From: Streptomyces sp. Ag109_O5-1 | GTDB taxonomy: Bacteria; Actinomycetota; Actinomycetes; Streptomycetales; Streptomycetaceae | Assembly: GCF_003814875.1 (NCBI RefSeq) | Contig: NZ_RKQF01000001.1 | Coordinates: 3,844,001-3,908,000 of the forward strand | Length of the DNA: 64,000 nt | Direction: 5' to 3' | Shown: positions 1 through 7,951 of the stretch, in pieces | Position numbering within the stretch: position 1 is the stretch's first letter | Layout: each line of letters starts with the position of its first letter | Position numbers and translations under genes: made by a program | The notes under the pieces: model-generated | Seen by the model: the letters and a program-made list of their open reading frames with translations, nothing else | What the model was told of the DNA's origin: nothing | The model's database searches: none

Positions 1-396
1 CTCGCCGTACGGGCCGTGCAGCACGGGGAAGACCACGTCGACCTCGCCGAGCGCCTTGGGCACCGAGCCGGGCTCGCTGTAGACGACCTCGCGGTTGGCC
101 GGGTCGACGGGGAGGACCACGCCGCCCTCGGTGGACTCGGCGAGGTCACCGACCTCGGGCGTCCGGCGCTCGGTGATGGCCATGCGCTCGGGTTCGTCGG
201 CCGTGAGCACCCAGCGGCCTTCCCGGGTGATGCCGATCGGCAGGACGTCGTACTTCGTCCGGTCGATGGCGTTCAGGACGGCTCCGGCGGTGACCGTGGA
301 GATCCCGTGCTCGGAGCTGCGACCGCCGAACACGACGGCCACGCGCGGCTTGCGAGCGGGCTGCTCAGGGCTCTGGGGGAGGTTCTCGGTGCTCAT
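1..396 (-). CDS. ddlA: D-alanine--D-alanine ligase, N-terminal part (runs off the left edge)
   Basis: ATP-dependent ligase that joins two D-alanines for the peptidoglycan stem peptide, in the cytoplasm. Only the first 132 codons are in the window. They show the ligase N-terminal domain with the hallmark VAVVFGGRSSEHGIS (residues 19-33) and the segment VFPVLHGPYGE just before the edge. The start is the ATG at 394-396. The ATP-grasp catalytic half lies outside, so integrity cannot be judged. It lies downstream of plsC and gpsA on the same strand, as in other Streptomyces, so these cell-envelope genes may be co-transcribed. The family call is secure; the symbol ddlA follows Streptomyces convention. 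Confidence 0.95.
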   Translation of the reverse strand, partial: MSTENLPQSPEQPARKPRVAVVFGGRSSEHGISTVTAGAVLNAIDRTKYDVLPIGITREGRWVLTADEPERMAITERRTPEVGDLAESTEGGVVLPVDPANREVVYSEPGSVPKALGEVDVVFPVLHGPYGE

Positions 397-455
397 ATCG
401 GGTTGAGAGTACCCGGTGGTAGGGCCCCGAGACAGCGTCCGTCGCGTGCCGTGGC

Positions 456-1466
456 TCAGCGTCGCTCGGGCTTCGCGCTGCGCGACATCAGCTCCTTGAG
501 GGCGACCACCGGCGGCTTGCCCTCGTGCACGATGTCCACGACCGTCTCGGTGATCGGCATCTCCACACCGTGCCTGCGGGCCAGATCGGCCACGGACTCG
601 CAGGACTTGACGCCCTCGGCGGTCTGCTTGGTGACCGCGATGGTCTCCTCCAGGGTCATGCCCTTGCCGAGGTTGGTGCCGAAGGTGTGGTTGCGGGACA
701 GCGGCGAGGAGCAGGTGGCCACCAGGTCGCCGAGACCGGCGAGTCCGGAGAAGGTCAGCGGGTCGGCGCCGAGCGCCATGCCCAGGCGGGTGGTCTCGGC
801 GAGACCACGGGTGATGAGGGAGCCCTTGGCGTTGTCGCCGAGGCCCATGCCGTCGGCGATGCCGACCGCGAGCCCGATGACGTTCTTGACCGCGCCGCCG
901 AGTTCGCAGCCGATGACGTCGGTGTTGGTGTACGGCCGGAAGTACGGCGTGTGGCAGGCGGTCTGGAGGCGCTGGGCGACCGTCTCGTCGATGCAGGCGA
1001 CCACCGCGGCGGCCGGCATCCGGGCGGCGACCTCACGGGCGAGGTTGGGGCCGGTGACGACGGCGATGCGGTTCGGGTCGATCTTGGCGACGTCCGCGAT
1101 GACCTGGCTCATCCGCATGGTGGTGCCGAGTTCGATGCCCTTCATGAGGGACACCAGGATCGTGCGGGGCGCCAGCAGCGGCGCCCAGTCGGCCAGGTTG
1201 GCCCGCATGGTCTGGGAGGGCACCGTCAGGACCGTGAAGTCGGCGCCGGCCGCGGCCTCGGCGGGGTCGGTCGTGGCCCGCAGGTTCTCGGGGAGTTCCA
1301 CTCCGGGCAGGTAGTCGGGGTTGGTACGGCCGGAGTTGATGGCCTCCACCACCTCCGCGCGCCGCCCCCACAGGGTGACGTCGCACCCGGCGTCGGCCAG
1401 CACCATCCCGAATGCCGTACCCCACGAACCCGCGCTGAAGACCGCCGCCTTGGCAGGCTTGCTCAC
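456..1466 (-). CDS. gpsA: NAD(P)-dependent glycerol-3-phosphate dehydrogenase
   Basis: Reduces dihydroxyacetone phosphate to sn-glycerol-3-phosphate for phospholipid synthesis. The protein is 336 aa, the normal family length. A Rossmann dinucleotide motif FSAGSWGTAFG lies at residues 10-20; the first glycine of the usual GxGxxG is serine. The catalytic-lysine segment GGAVKNVIGLAVG and the C-terminal helical domain ending near EMPITETV are present. I start it at the GTG at 1464-1466: the Shine-Dalgarno AGGAGAG lies about 6 nt upstream, and this GTG overlaps the plsC stop as GTGA, which implies translational coupling. Any longer reading of this frame upstream is antisense or out-of-frame noise. 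Confidence 0.95.
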   Translation of the reverse strand: MSKPAKAAVFSAGSWGTAFGMVLADAGCDVTLWGRRAEVVEAINSGRTNPDYLPGVELPENLRATTDPAEAAAGADFTVLTVPSQTMRANLADWAPLLAPRTILVSLMKGIELGTTMRMSQVIADVAKIDPNRIAVVTGPNLAREVAARMPAAAVVACIDETVAQRLQTACHTPYFRPYTNTDVIGCELGGAVKNVIGLAVGIADGMGLGDNAKGSLITRGLAETTRLGMALGADPLTFSGLAGLGDLVATCSSPLSRNHTFGTNLGKGMTLEETIAVTKQTAEGVKSCESVADLARRHGVEMPITETVVDIVHEGKPPVVALKELMSRSAKPERR

Positions 1467-2251
1467 TTGCCGCTCTCCTCTTCCACACCGCTCTGCGACT
1501 TTTCCAGACCGCTCTGCGACGCACGCGTCCGGCGCCGCTGCTCGATCCGCACCTGGCGTGGATCGTAGGGGGTTGCGGGGGCCTTCTCGCCGCGGATCTC
1601 CTCCAGCTGGCGGGTGATGGCGGCCATGATGACCTCGGTCGCCTCCTTGAGGACGTCCTGGGTCATCTCCTTGTCGTAGAAGCGCGAGAGGTCGACCGGC
1701 GGGCCCGCGAGGACGTGGTGGGTCTTGCGGGGCAGCACGTTGAGCTTCTTCGCGTACGGCGGGAGAAGTTCGTTGGCGCCCCACTGGGCGACCGGGATCA
1801 CCGGGCACTTGGTCTGCAGGGCGACGCGGGCGGCACCGGTCTTGCCGGTCATGGGCCACTGGTCCGGGTCGCGGGTGATCGTTCCCTCGGGGTAGAAGGC
1901 GACGCACTCGCCGCGTTCCACGGCGTCGATCGCGGCCCGGAAGGCGCTGAGCGCGTCGGTGGACTCGCGGTAGACGGGGATCTGCCCGGTGCCCCGCATG
2001 GCGGCGCCGACGAATCCCTTCTTGAAAAGCCCGCTCTTCGCCAGGAAACGCGGAACGCGGCCGGTGTTGTACTGATAGTGGGCGTAGGCGAAGGGGTCGA
2101 CATGTGAATTGTGGTTCACCGCGGTGATAAATCCACCCTCGGCCGGAATGTTCTCCATTCCGCGCCAGTCCCGCTTGATCAGAACCACCAGCGGAGGTTT
2201 GCAGAGCACCGCAGCGAAGCGGTACCAGAAGCCGATTCTCCGGCGGGGCAC
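1463..2251 (-). CDS. plsC: 1-acylglycerol-3-phosphate O-acyltransferase (PlsC family)
   Basis: Membrane-associated acyltransferase expected to acylate lysophosphatidic acid, the step after the product of the adjacent gpsA is first acylated. The protein is 262 aa with the family HX4D motif NHNSHVDPF (His47 to Asp52) and the substrate-binding motif FYPEGT (about residues 119-124). The N-terminal stretch RFAAVLCKPPLVVLI is a short hydrophobic anchor. The start chosen is the GTG at 2249-2251, with GAGGAAGG upstream. The C-terminal tail (after about residue 230) is charged and Ser/Glu-rich. Its stop overlaps the gpsA start by 4 bp. The exact acyl acceptor is inferred from the family. Confidence 0.9.
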   Translation of the reverse strand: MPRRRIGFWYRFAAVLCKPPLVVLIKRDWRGMENIPAEGGFITAVNHNSHVDPFAYAHYQYNTGRVPRFLAKSGLFKKGFVGAAMRGTGQIPVYRESTDALSAFRAAIDAVERGECVAFYPEGTITRDPDQWPMTGKTGAARVALQTKCPVIPVAQWGANELLPPYAKKLNVLPRKTHHVLAGPPVDLSRFYDKEMTQDVLKEATEVIMAAITRQLEEIRGEKAPATPYDPRQVRIEQRRRTRASQSGLEKSQSGVEEESGK

Positions 2252-2428
2252 GCGGACACCTTCCTCTAGGACTTCTTCCCGGTCTCCGGGACTTCCTCTC
2301 CCGGACCGGGGGCTGGGAGAAGTGTGGCCCCGGTCCGCCGGTCTGTCGAGGAACACCGTACGCCTCGCTGCCGCTCCTGCCTCGGGGCCCGGGTGACAAT
2401 GAGGCAACAAGGGAGGGACGGTACGTCG

Positions 2429-3067
2429 GTGCAGTGGACCTTGGTCATACCCCTCAAGCCCTTGGCTCGCGCCAAGAGCAGGCTCGCGGACACCGCGGCG
2501 GGCAGTTTGCGTCCGGGACTGGCCCTGGCCTTCGCCCAGGACACGGTGACCGCGGCCCTGGCCTGCCAGGCCGTGAAAGATGTGGCAGTCGTCACGGACG
2601 ACACGCTGGCCGGACGCGAGCTGTCGGCGCTGGGTGCGCGCATCGTGCCGGACACGCCGGGAAGCGGCCTGAACGCCGCGCTGCGGCACGGAACGGCGGC
2701 CGTACGCGCATCGCGACCGGAAAGCCCCGTGGCGGCCCTGAACGCCGATCTGCCGGCGTTGCGCCCGCTGGAATTGTCCCGGGTGCTGGACGCGGCCGCG
2801 GAATTCCCGCGCGCTTTTGTCCCGGACGCCGCGGCAATCGGCACCACCCTGCTGGCGGCGACCCCCGGCAATGAATTGGCGCCCGCATTCGGTCCCAATT
2901 CCCGCGCCCGCCATGCCGCCTCGGGCGCCGAGGAACTGCGGCTGATCGGCGTGGACTCGGTACGCCAGGACGTGGACACCGGCGCGGACCTGCGCACGGC
3001 CCTGGCCCTGGGCGTGGGCCCGCGCACCGCGGCAGTGGCGGCCCGCCTGCTGATCCCGGACCAGTAG
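2429..3067 (+). CDS. cofC: 2-phospho-L-lactate guanylyltransferase (coenzyme F420 synthesis)
   Basis: CofC/FbiD-type nucleotidyltransferase: activates phospholactate or phosphoenolpyruvate with GTP to supply the F420 side chain. The protein is 212 aa. It opens with TLVIPLKPLARAKSRL, the nucleotide-binding N-terminus typical of the family. VVTDD and the metal-site region ALNADLPALRP follow, and the C-terminus has the VDTGADL motif seen in CofC. I chose the GTG at 2429: GGGAGGGAC lies about 10 nt upstream, and the homology begins directly after it. In-frame upstream codons would add a Cys/Arg-rich stretch that looks non-coding. Transcribed divergently from plsC across about 177 bp. Confidence 0.9.
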   Translation: MQWTLVIPLKPLARAKSRLADTAAGSLRPGLALAFAQDTVTAALACQAVKDVAVVTDDTLAGRELSALGARIVPDTPGSGLNAALRHGTAAVRASRPESPVAALNADLPALRPLELSRVLDAAAEFPRAFVPDAAAIGTTLLAATPGNELAPAFGPNSRARHAASGAEELRLIGVDSVRQDVDTGADLRTALALGVGPRTAAVAARLLIPDQ

Positions 3068-3076
3068 GCTGCGCTC

Positions 3077-3280
3077 ATGCAGGCGACCGCATACACGTAC
3101 GACCCGGAAACCCACGCCGGCCAGGTGCTCCTGGACGACGGAACTCCGGTCCCCTTCGACGGCAAGGCCTTCGAGGCGGGCGGACTGCGGCTGCTCCGAC
3201 CGGGTCAGAGGGTACGGATCGAGACGGAGGGGTCCGGCGAGAATCTTCGCGTCACCCTGGTGACCTTGCAAACGTTCTGA
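3077..3280 (+). CDS. Small conserved-type protein of unknown function (67 aa)
   Basis: A 67-residue acidic protein beginning MQATAYTYDPETHAGQVLLD, 9 bp after cofC and probably co-transcribed with it. The alternating hydrophobic pattern (GQVLLDDG, PVPFDG, GGLRLLRPGQRVRIE, LRVTLVTL) suggests a small five-strand beta fold resembling an OB or cold-shock-like barrel, but the RNA-binding motifs of cold-shock proteins are absent. Codon use matches the neighbours. The function is unknown; linkage to F420 synthesis is only positional. Confidence 0.75.
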   Translation: MQATAYTYDPETHAGQVLLDDGTPVPFDGKAFEAGGLRLLRPGQRVRIETEGSGENLRVTLVTLQTF

Positions 3281-3287
3281 GGCGGAA

Positions 3288-3326
3288 GCGCCCCTTCGGG
3301 GGCGCGGGGAACTGCGCGACCAGCCC
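3288..3326 (+). repeat. Dispersed intergenic repeat, copy 1 (with GC hairpin)
   Basis: GCGCCCC (3288-3294) pairs with GGGGCGC (3299-3305) and is followed by the core GCGGGGAACTGCGCGAC (3304-3320) and CAGCC. The same core recurs, in part at 7795-7822 and in inverse orientation at 7911-7950. It sits just after a stop codon, as is typical of short palindromic elements common between Streptomyces genes. Confidence 0.7.
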
Positions 3327-3360
3327 CCACCCGAAACACAACGCACCCAGAACACACCGC

Positions 3361-3389
3361 GGGCCGGACTCCCCAAGGGAGTCCGGCCC
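3361..3389. terminator. Bidirectional terminator between the 67-aa gene and hupS
   Basis: Perfect 13-bp stem GGGCCGGACTCCC with loop CAA. It lies 80 bp after the small plus-strand gene and 42 bp after the hupS stop on the minus strand, so it can serve both convergent units. There is no long T tract, as is usual in Streptomyces. Confidence 0.85.
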
Positions 3390-3431
3390 GTCGCGTGAGT
3401 GTCCCAACCCCGCCGTGCAGCGGGCCTCGCC

Positions 3432-4052
3432 CTAGCGCGCCGTCGCCGTCTTCTTGGCGGTGGCCTTCCGCGCCGTCGACTTCTTGGCCGGCGCCTTCTT
3501 CGCGGTGACCTTCTTGGCCGGCGCCTTCTTCGCGGCCGTCTTCTTCGCCGTCGCCGTGGTCTTCTTGGCGGTCGCCTTCTTCGCCGTGGTCTTCGCGGCG
3601 GCGGCCGTGGTCTTCTTGGCCGGCGCCTTCTTCGCGGTGACCTTCTTGGCCGCGGCGGTCGCCTTCTTGGCGGTCGTCTTCTTCGCCGCCGCCTTCTTGA
3701 CCGTCGCCGAAGCGCCGCCGGTCAGGCTGCCCTTGGGCGCCTTCTTGACCGCGACCTCACCGCCGCGCGGGAGCTTCTTCGTTCCGCTGACCAGGTCCTT
3801 GAAGCCCTGGCCGGCGCGGAAGCGCGGCACAGAGGTCTTCTTGACCCGAACCCGCTCGCCCGTCTGAGGGTTGCGGGCGTAACGGGCCGGACGGTCCACC
3901 TTCTCGAAGGACCCGAAGCCCGTGACCGAGACCCGGTCACCCGCGACGGTCGCACGGACGATGGCGTCCAGGACCGCGTCGACCGCGTCGGCGGCCTGCT
4001 GGCGGCCGCCCACCTTGTCGGCAATCGCTTCTACGAGCTGCGCCTTGTTCAC
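3432..4052 (-). CDS. hupS: HU-family nucleoid protein HupS with lysine-rich tail
   Basis: Nucleoid-associated protein that binds and compacts DNA; in Streptomyces HupS is linked to spore nucleoid compaction and dormancy (family knowledge). The protein is 206 aa. Residues 1-95 form the HU fold, with the DNA-binding arm TGFGSFEKVDRPARYARNPQ and the dimer helix MNKAQLVEAIADKVGG. The remaining roughly 110 residues are almost only Lys, Ala, Thr and Val in repeated AKK/KKAPAKK units, resembling eukaryotic H1 tails. This distinguishes HupS from the tail-less HupA. The start is a GTG at 4050-4052 preceded by GGGGAAG. The tail makes the opposite strand look like leucine/phenylalanine-rich ORFs, which are not genes. 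Confidence 0.95.
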   Translation of the reverse strand: MNKAQLVEAIADKVGGRQQAADAVDAVLDAIVRATVAGDRVSVTGFGSFEKVDRPARYARNPQTGERVRVKKTSVPRFRAGQGFKDLVSGTKKLPRGGEVAVKKAPKGSLTGGASATVKKAAAKKTTAKKATAAAKKVTAKKAPAKKTTAAAAKTTAKKATAKKTTATAKKTAAKKAPAKKVTAKKAPAKKSTARKATAKKTATAR

Positions 4053-4192
4053 GTCTTCCCCTTCGGAGACATCGCCAGAACGAATGTGTTCAAGCTTTTT
4101 CGCACGTTAGGCAGATATATACCGCAAATCAAACACGAAACGGGCTTATCACCCTTGTGCCGCAACGGATTCGGTCGTCACGGGCGGTCCAG

Positions 4193-4423
4193 TCAGCGTT
4201 CCTCTTCAGGGATTCGACCCTCGTCGAGGTCCGCGTTGAACCGCTCGAGCCGCCTTGCCGCGTCGGCGAGGTCGTGCTTGGCCGCGGCCGTAATGACCAG
4301 CAGCTTCCGGGTCAGCGCCATCCGTACGCCCTCCGGGACTTGCAGTGCGCGCACTTTTGTGTGCGCTTCCTTGAGTTGGCCCGCGACCGCCGCATAGAGC
4401 TGGAGTTGGCCGTCGTGTTCCAT
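4193..4423 (-). CDS. Small helical protein of unknown function (76 aa)
   Basis: Begins MEHDGQLQLYAAVAGQLKEA and ends RIPEEER. It is predicted all-helical and amphipathic from its spacing of Leu/Ala/Val against Lys/Arg/Glu, with no membrane segment or known catalytic motif. The ATG at 4421-4423 is preferred because the frame upstream of it (to 4606) is Cys/Arg-rich and unlike coding sequence. Located upstream of hupS on the same strand, with 140 bp between. Function unknown. Confidence 0.75.
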   Translation of the reverse strand: MEHDGQLQLYAAVAGQLKEAHTKVRALQVPEGVRMALTRKLLVITAAAKHDLADAARRLERFNADLDEGRIPEEER

Positions 4424-4608
4424 GCACAGATTGTGCCATCTGGGGCGAGTTGTCGCCTGCGCAGGGGGCAACTGCCGCCTCAAATGGCCTTCCGGGCACT
4501 TGCGGAAGCCACGGACACAGCACTCACGTACCCCCACAACATCCGCCCTAACGTGGGAAGTTGGCAAGACCTGCGACAACGCGAGCGCCCGTTCGGGTGC
4601 AGACATGG

Positions 4609-4641
4609 CTGTACCCCCAATCGTGGCGATCGGGGGTACAG
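4609..4641. terminator. Hairpin downstream of leuD
   Basis: CTGTACCCCC (4609-4618) pairs with GGGGGTACAG (4632-4641); inside it ATCG (4620-4623) pairs with CGAT (4627-4630). It lies 70 bp beyond the leuD stop, so it probably ends the leuCD transcript. Apart from this hairpin I see no gene or other signal in 4424-4711. Confidence 0.65.
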
Positions 4642-4711
4642 GCGGGATGTTGCGGTGGCTGAAACCAGCCGTATTCAGATGTGGTGGATCACGCCCTGAC
4701 CGGGCTCCGGA

Positions 4712-5305
4712 TCAGACCTGGAGCGTCCGCGGCTTGTACGACGGCCGCTTGGCCTCGTACGCGGCGATGTCGGCCTCGTTCTGGAGGGTGATGGAGATGT
4801 CGTCCAGCCCGTTCAGCAGCCGCCAGCGGGAGTTCTCGTCCAGCTCGAAGGAGGCGGTGACGCCCTCGGCGCGCACCTCACGAGCCTGGAGGTCGACCGT
4901 GATCTCGGCCTGCGGGTCCTTCTCCGTGAGCTCCTGCAGCGCCTCCACGACCTTCTGGTCCAGGACCACCGTGAGCAGGCCGTTCTTCAGCGAGTTGCCC
5001 CGGAAGATGTCGGCGAAGCGGGAGGAGATCACGGTCTTGAAGCCGTAGTTCTGCAGCGCCCAGACGGCGTGCTCACGGGAGGAGCCGGTGCCGAAGTCGG
5101 GACCGGCGACCAGGACGGTCGCACCCTGCCGCTCGGGGCGGTTGAGGATGAAGTTCTCGTCCTTGCGCCAGGCCTCGAACAGACCGTCCTCGAAACCGTC
5201 CCGGGTCACCTTCTTGAGCCAGTGAGCAGGGATGATCTGGTCGGTGTCGACGTTGGAGCGGCGCAGCGGGACGGCCCGGCCGGTGTGCGTGGTGAATGCT
5301 TCCAT
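4712..5305 (-). CDS. leuD: 3-isopropylmalate dehydratase small subunit
   Basis: With LeuC it isomerises 2-isopropylmalate to 3-isopropylmalate in leucine synthesis. The protein is 197 aa, of normal length. It shows the small-subunit signature SNVDTDQIIPAHWLK near residue 18 and the swivelling-domain motif GPDFGTGSSREHA (about residues 68-80). The ATG at 5303-5305 lies 6 bp after the leuC stop, so the two subunits are made from one transcript. No cysteine cluster is expected here, since the Fe-S centre is in LeuC. Confidence 0.97.
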   Translation of the reverse strand: MEAFTTHTGRAVPLRRSNVDTDQIIPAHWLKKVTRDGFEDGLFEAWRKDENFILNRPERQGATVLVAGPDFGTGSSREHAVWALQNYGFKTVISSRFADIFRGNSLKNGLLTVVLDQKVVEALQELTEKDPQAEITVDLQAREVRAEGVTASFELDENSRWRLLNGLDDISITLQNEADIAAYEAKRPSYKPRTLQV

Positions 5306-5311
5306 GGCTGA

Positions 5312-6736
5312 TCAGACTCCAGCGGGCGTACGAGCGTCGGACAGGTCGGCCGGGGAGGCCAGGTGGCCCAGGACGGCCGTGGCGGCCGCGACCTGCGGGG
5401 ACACCAGGTGGGTACGGCCGCCCTTGCCCTGCCGGCCCTCGAAGTTGCGGTTCGAGGTGGACGCGGAGCGCTCGCCCGGGGCCAGCTGGTCGGGGTTCAT
5501 GCCGAGGCACATCGAGCAGCCCGCGTGCCGCCATTCGGCGCCGGCGTCCTTGAAGACGACGTCCAGGCCCTCGGAGACGGCCTGCAGACCGACCCGCGCG
5601 GAGCCGGGGACAACCAGCATCCGTACGCCGTCGGCGACTTTGCGGTCCTTGAGGATCTCGGCGGCGGCGCGCAGGTCCTCGATACGGCCGTTGGTGCAGG
5701 AGCCTACGAAGACGGTGTCCACGTTGATGGAGCGCAGCGGCTGGCCGGCCGCCAACCCCATGTACTCCAGGGCCTTTTCTGCGGCGAGGCGCTCCGAAGC
5801 GTCTTCGTAAGAAGCCGGGTCGGGGACGTCGGCCGAAAGCGGCGCGCCCTGGCCGGGGTTGGTACCCCAGGTGACGAACGGCGAGAGGGCGGCGGCGTCG
5901 ATGTGGACCTCGGCGTCGAAGACCGCGTCCTCGTCCGTCTTCAGGGTCTTCCAGTACGCGACGGCGGCGTCCCAGTCCTCGCCCTCGGGGGCGTGGGCGC
6001 GGCCCTTGATGTACGCGAAGGTGGTCTCGTCGGGGGCGATCATGCCCGCGCGGGCGCCGGCCTCGATCGACATGTTGCAGATGGTCATGCGGGCCTCCAT
6101 CGAGAGCTTCTCGATGGCGGAGCCGCGGTACTCCAGGATGTAGCCCTGGCCGCCGCCGGTACCGATCTTGGCGATGATCGCCAGGATCAGGTCCTTGGCT
6201 GTGACGCCGTCGGGCAGCTCGCCGTCGACCGTGATGGCCATGGTCTTCGGGCGGGCCAGCGGCAGCGTCTGGGTGGCCAGCACATGCTCCACCTGGGAGG
6301 TGCCGATGCCGAACGCGAGGGCGCCGAAGGCACCGTGCGTGGAGGTGTGGGAGTCACCGCAGACGACGGTCGTACCGGGCTGCGTCAGACCCAGCTGGGG
6401 GCCGACGACGTGCACGACACCCTGCTCGACGTCGCCCAGCGGGTGCAGCCGGACGCCGAACTCGGCGCAGTTCTTGCGCAGCGTCTCCAGCTGAGCCCGG
6501 GAGACCGGGTCCGCGATGGGCTTGTCGATGTCGAGGGTGGGGGTGTTGTGGTCCTCGGTCGCGATGGTGAGGTCGAGGCGCCGCACCGGGCGGCCGTTCT
6601 GCCGCAGACCGTCGAACGCCTGCGGGCTGGTCACCTCGTGCAGCAGGTGCAGATCGATGAAGAGGAGGTCGGGCTCGCCCTCGGCGCGCCGGACGACGTG
6701 GTCGTCCCAGACCTTCTCCGCGAGTGTCCTACCCAT
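5312..6736 (-). CDS. leuC: 3-isopropylmalate dehydratase large subunit
   Basis: Aconitase-family [4Fe-4S] subunit of isopropylmalate isomerase. The protein is 474 aa. Visible motifs include VCGDSHTSTHGAFGALAFGIG, the first cluster cysteine in VFVGSCTNGR, and the paired cysteines in AGCSMCLGMN; substrate-binding GERSASTSNRNFEGRQG follows. The ATG at 6734-6736 follows GGAGGGAAAGCG. It heads the leuC-leuD operon and is transcribed divergently from ndgR across about 210 bp that contain a candidate NdgR operator. Confidence 0.97.
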   Translation of the reverse strand: MGRTLAEKVWDDHVVRRAEGEPDLLFIDLHLLHEVTSPQAFDGLRQNGRPVRRLDLTIATEDHNTPTLDIDKPIADPVSRAQLETLRKNCAEFGVRLHPLGDVEQGVVHVVGPQLGLTQPGTTVVCGDSHTSTHGAFGALAFGIGTSQVEHVLATQTLPLARPKTMAITVDGELPDGVTAKDLILAIIAKIGTGGGQGYILEYRGSAIEKLSMEARMTICNMSIEAGARAGMIAPDETTFAYIKGRAHAPEGEDWDAAVAYWKTLKTDEDAVFDAEVHIDAAALSPFVTWGTNPGQGAPLSADVPDPASYEDASERLAAEKALEYMGLAAGQPLRSINVDTVFVGSCTNGRIEDLRAAAEILKDRKVADGVRMLVVPGSARVGLQAVSEGLDVVFKDAGAEWRHAGCSMCLGMNPDQLAPGERSASTSNRNFEGRQGKGGRTHLVSPQVAAATAVLGHLASPADLSDARTPAGV

Positions 6737-6914
6737 CGCTTTCCCTCCGGCCGGCAAACGTCCACCGGCCCAACTAGAGATCTTGAGGAAGCGGCGGCTG
6801 CCCTTCAACCAAGGGCCCCTGAAGTCGTGATTCCGGGCGTCCGCCGCCGGGCCCGTTGGTCCGCGGGCCACTGTGTCTCTCCAGGGTGGCGCGTTCCACG
6901 GAAAATTGAACTTG

Positions 6915-6933
6915 CGTTTCACAGAGTGAGACG
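6915..6933. promoter_or_regulatory. Candidate NdgR (IclR-type) operator between leuC and ndgR
   Basis: CGTTTCAC-AGA-GTGAGACG is an inverted repeat matching at 7 of 8 positions. It ends 13 bp before the ndgR ATG and lies upstream of leuC, where it would overlap the start regions of both divergent genes. IclR proteins bind such short dyads, and NdgR/AreB is known to regulate leuCD. Assignment of this exact site is inference. Confidence 0.6.
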
Positions 6934-6946
6934 TGAGTATCGTTGC

Positions 6947-7663
6947 ATGGACAACAGTAGCGGCGTCGGCGTTCTGGACAAGGCGGCCCTTGTCCTCAGC
7001 GCTCTGGAGTCCGGTCCGGCCACCCTCGCGGGTCTGGTCGGGGCCACCGGACTGGCACGACCCACGGCCCATCGGCTGGCCGTGGCTCTGGAACACCACC
7101 GCATGGTGGCACGCGACATGCAGGGCCGTTTCATTCTCGGCCCGCGACTCGCGGAACTGGCCGCGGCGGCCGGCGAGGACCGCCTGCTCGCGACGGCGGG
7201 CCCGGTGCTCACGCATCTCCGTGACATCACCGGTGAGAGCGCGCAGCTCTATCGCCGTCAGGGCGACATGCGTATCTGCGTCGCCGCCGCGGAACGCCTG
7301 TCCGGCCTTCGGGACACGGTCCCGGTCGGCTCGACGCTCACGATGAAGGCCGGGTCCTCGGCGCAGATCCTGATGGCCTGGGAGGAGCCGGAGCGGCTGC
7401 ACCGCGGCCTCCAGGGCGCCCGCTTCACGGCGACGGCCCTGTCGGGCGTCCGCCGCCGCGGCTGGGCCCAGTCCATCGGAGAGCGGGAGCCGGGCGTGGC
7501 GTCGGTGTCGGCGCCGGTGCGCGGGCCTTCCAACCGGGTGGTGGCGGCCGTCTCCGTCTCCGGCCCGATCGAGCGCCTCACGCGCCACCCCGGCCGTATG
7601 CACGCACAGGCCGTGATCGACGCGGCGGCCCGCCTGTCCGAGGCACTGCGCCGCTCGGGCTGA
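6947..7663 (+). CDS. ndgR: IclR-family regulator NdgR
   Basis: Regulator of leucine and other amino acid genes in Streptomyces (family knowledge). The protein is 238 aa. The N-terminal winged helix-turn-helix (about residues 10-65) contains LAGLVGATGLARPTAHRLAVAL. The C-terminal effector domain (about 75-235) includes VPVGSTLTMKAGSSAQILMAW and SVSGPIERL, the IclR ligand pocket region. The ATG at 6947 is preferred over the very long open frame upstream, which is antisense to leuC. The divergent arrangement with leuC-leuD is the classic target layout for NdgR/AreB, and autoregulation is likely through the dyad just upstream. Confidence 0.92.
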   Translation: MDNSSGVGVLDKAALVLSALESGPATLAGLVGATGLARPTAHRLAVALEHHRMVARDMQGRFILGPRLAELAAAAGEDRLLATAGPVLTHLRDITGESAQLYRRQGDMRICVAAAERLSGLRDTVPVGSTLTMKAGSSAQILMAWEEPERLHRGLQGARFTATALSGVRRRGWAQSIGEREPGVASVSAPVRGPSNRVVAAVSVSGPIERLTRHPGRMHAQAVIDAAARLSEALRRSG

Positions 7664-7739
7664 GGCCCCAGGGATGTTCTTGCCGGAAAGGGCCGGCCTC
7701 AACGCCGCGGCAGGCCCTTTCCGAGGAGAGCTGAACCTT

Positions 7740-7950
7740 TTGGGCACGGGAACCGGTCCCGCCCAGGGGCGCTGGGGGTGCCCCCGGCCGAAGGCCGGGG
7801 GAGGAACTGCGCGACCAGCCCGATGCGGCCCGCACCCGCCCAGTGGCCGAAGCCCCCACGGCGCCACGTCTGCCCCCACCCGCCGTCGTCCGGCCGCCGC
7901 GCCGTCGTGGCTTGTCGCGCAGTTCCCCGCGCCCCTGACGGGGCGCTCCA
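7740..7950. repeat. Gap between ndgR and the DUF4188 gene with two opposed dispersed repeats
   Basis: No convincing gene lies in 7664-7951. A disrupted copy of the 3288-3326 repeat runs from about 7767: GGGGCGC, then an inserted GC hairpin (CCCCCGGCC-GAA-GGCCGGGGG, about 7780-7802), then GAACTGCGCGACCAGCC (to about 7821). A second copy, in inverse orientation, occupies 7911-7950 (GTCGCGCAGTTCCCCGCGCC then GGGGCGC). The opposed copies bracket about 90 bp of low-information GC-rich DNA. Confidence 0.65.
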
Positions 7951-7951
7951 C

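Noticed and set aside
3288..3326. Reading the dispersed hairpin repeats as CRISPR-like units
   Set aside because: Copies are isolated, vary in length and orientation, and have no regular spacers or cas genes.
3399..4397. Leu/Gly/Arg-rich frame opposite hupS
   Set aside because: Produced by the AAG/GCC repeats of the HupS tail read backwards; not a gene.
6800..6816. GCCCTT-N5-AAGGGC hairpin in the leuC leader as an attenuator
   Set aside because: The stem is only 6 bp, there is no T tract, and I could not see a leader peptide with leucine codons.
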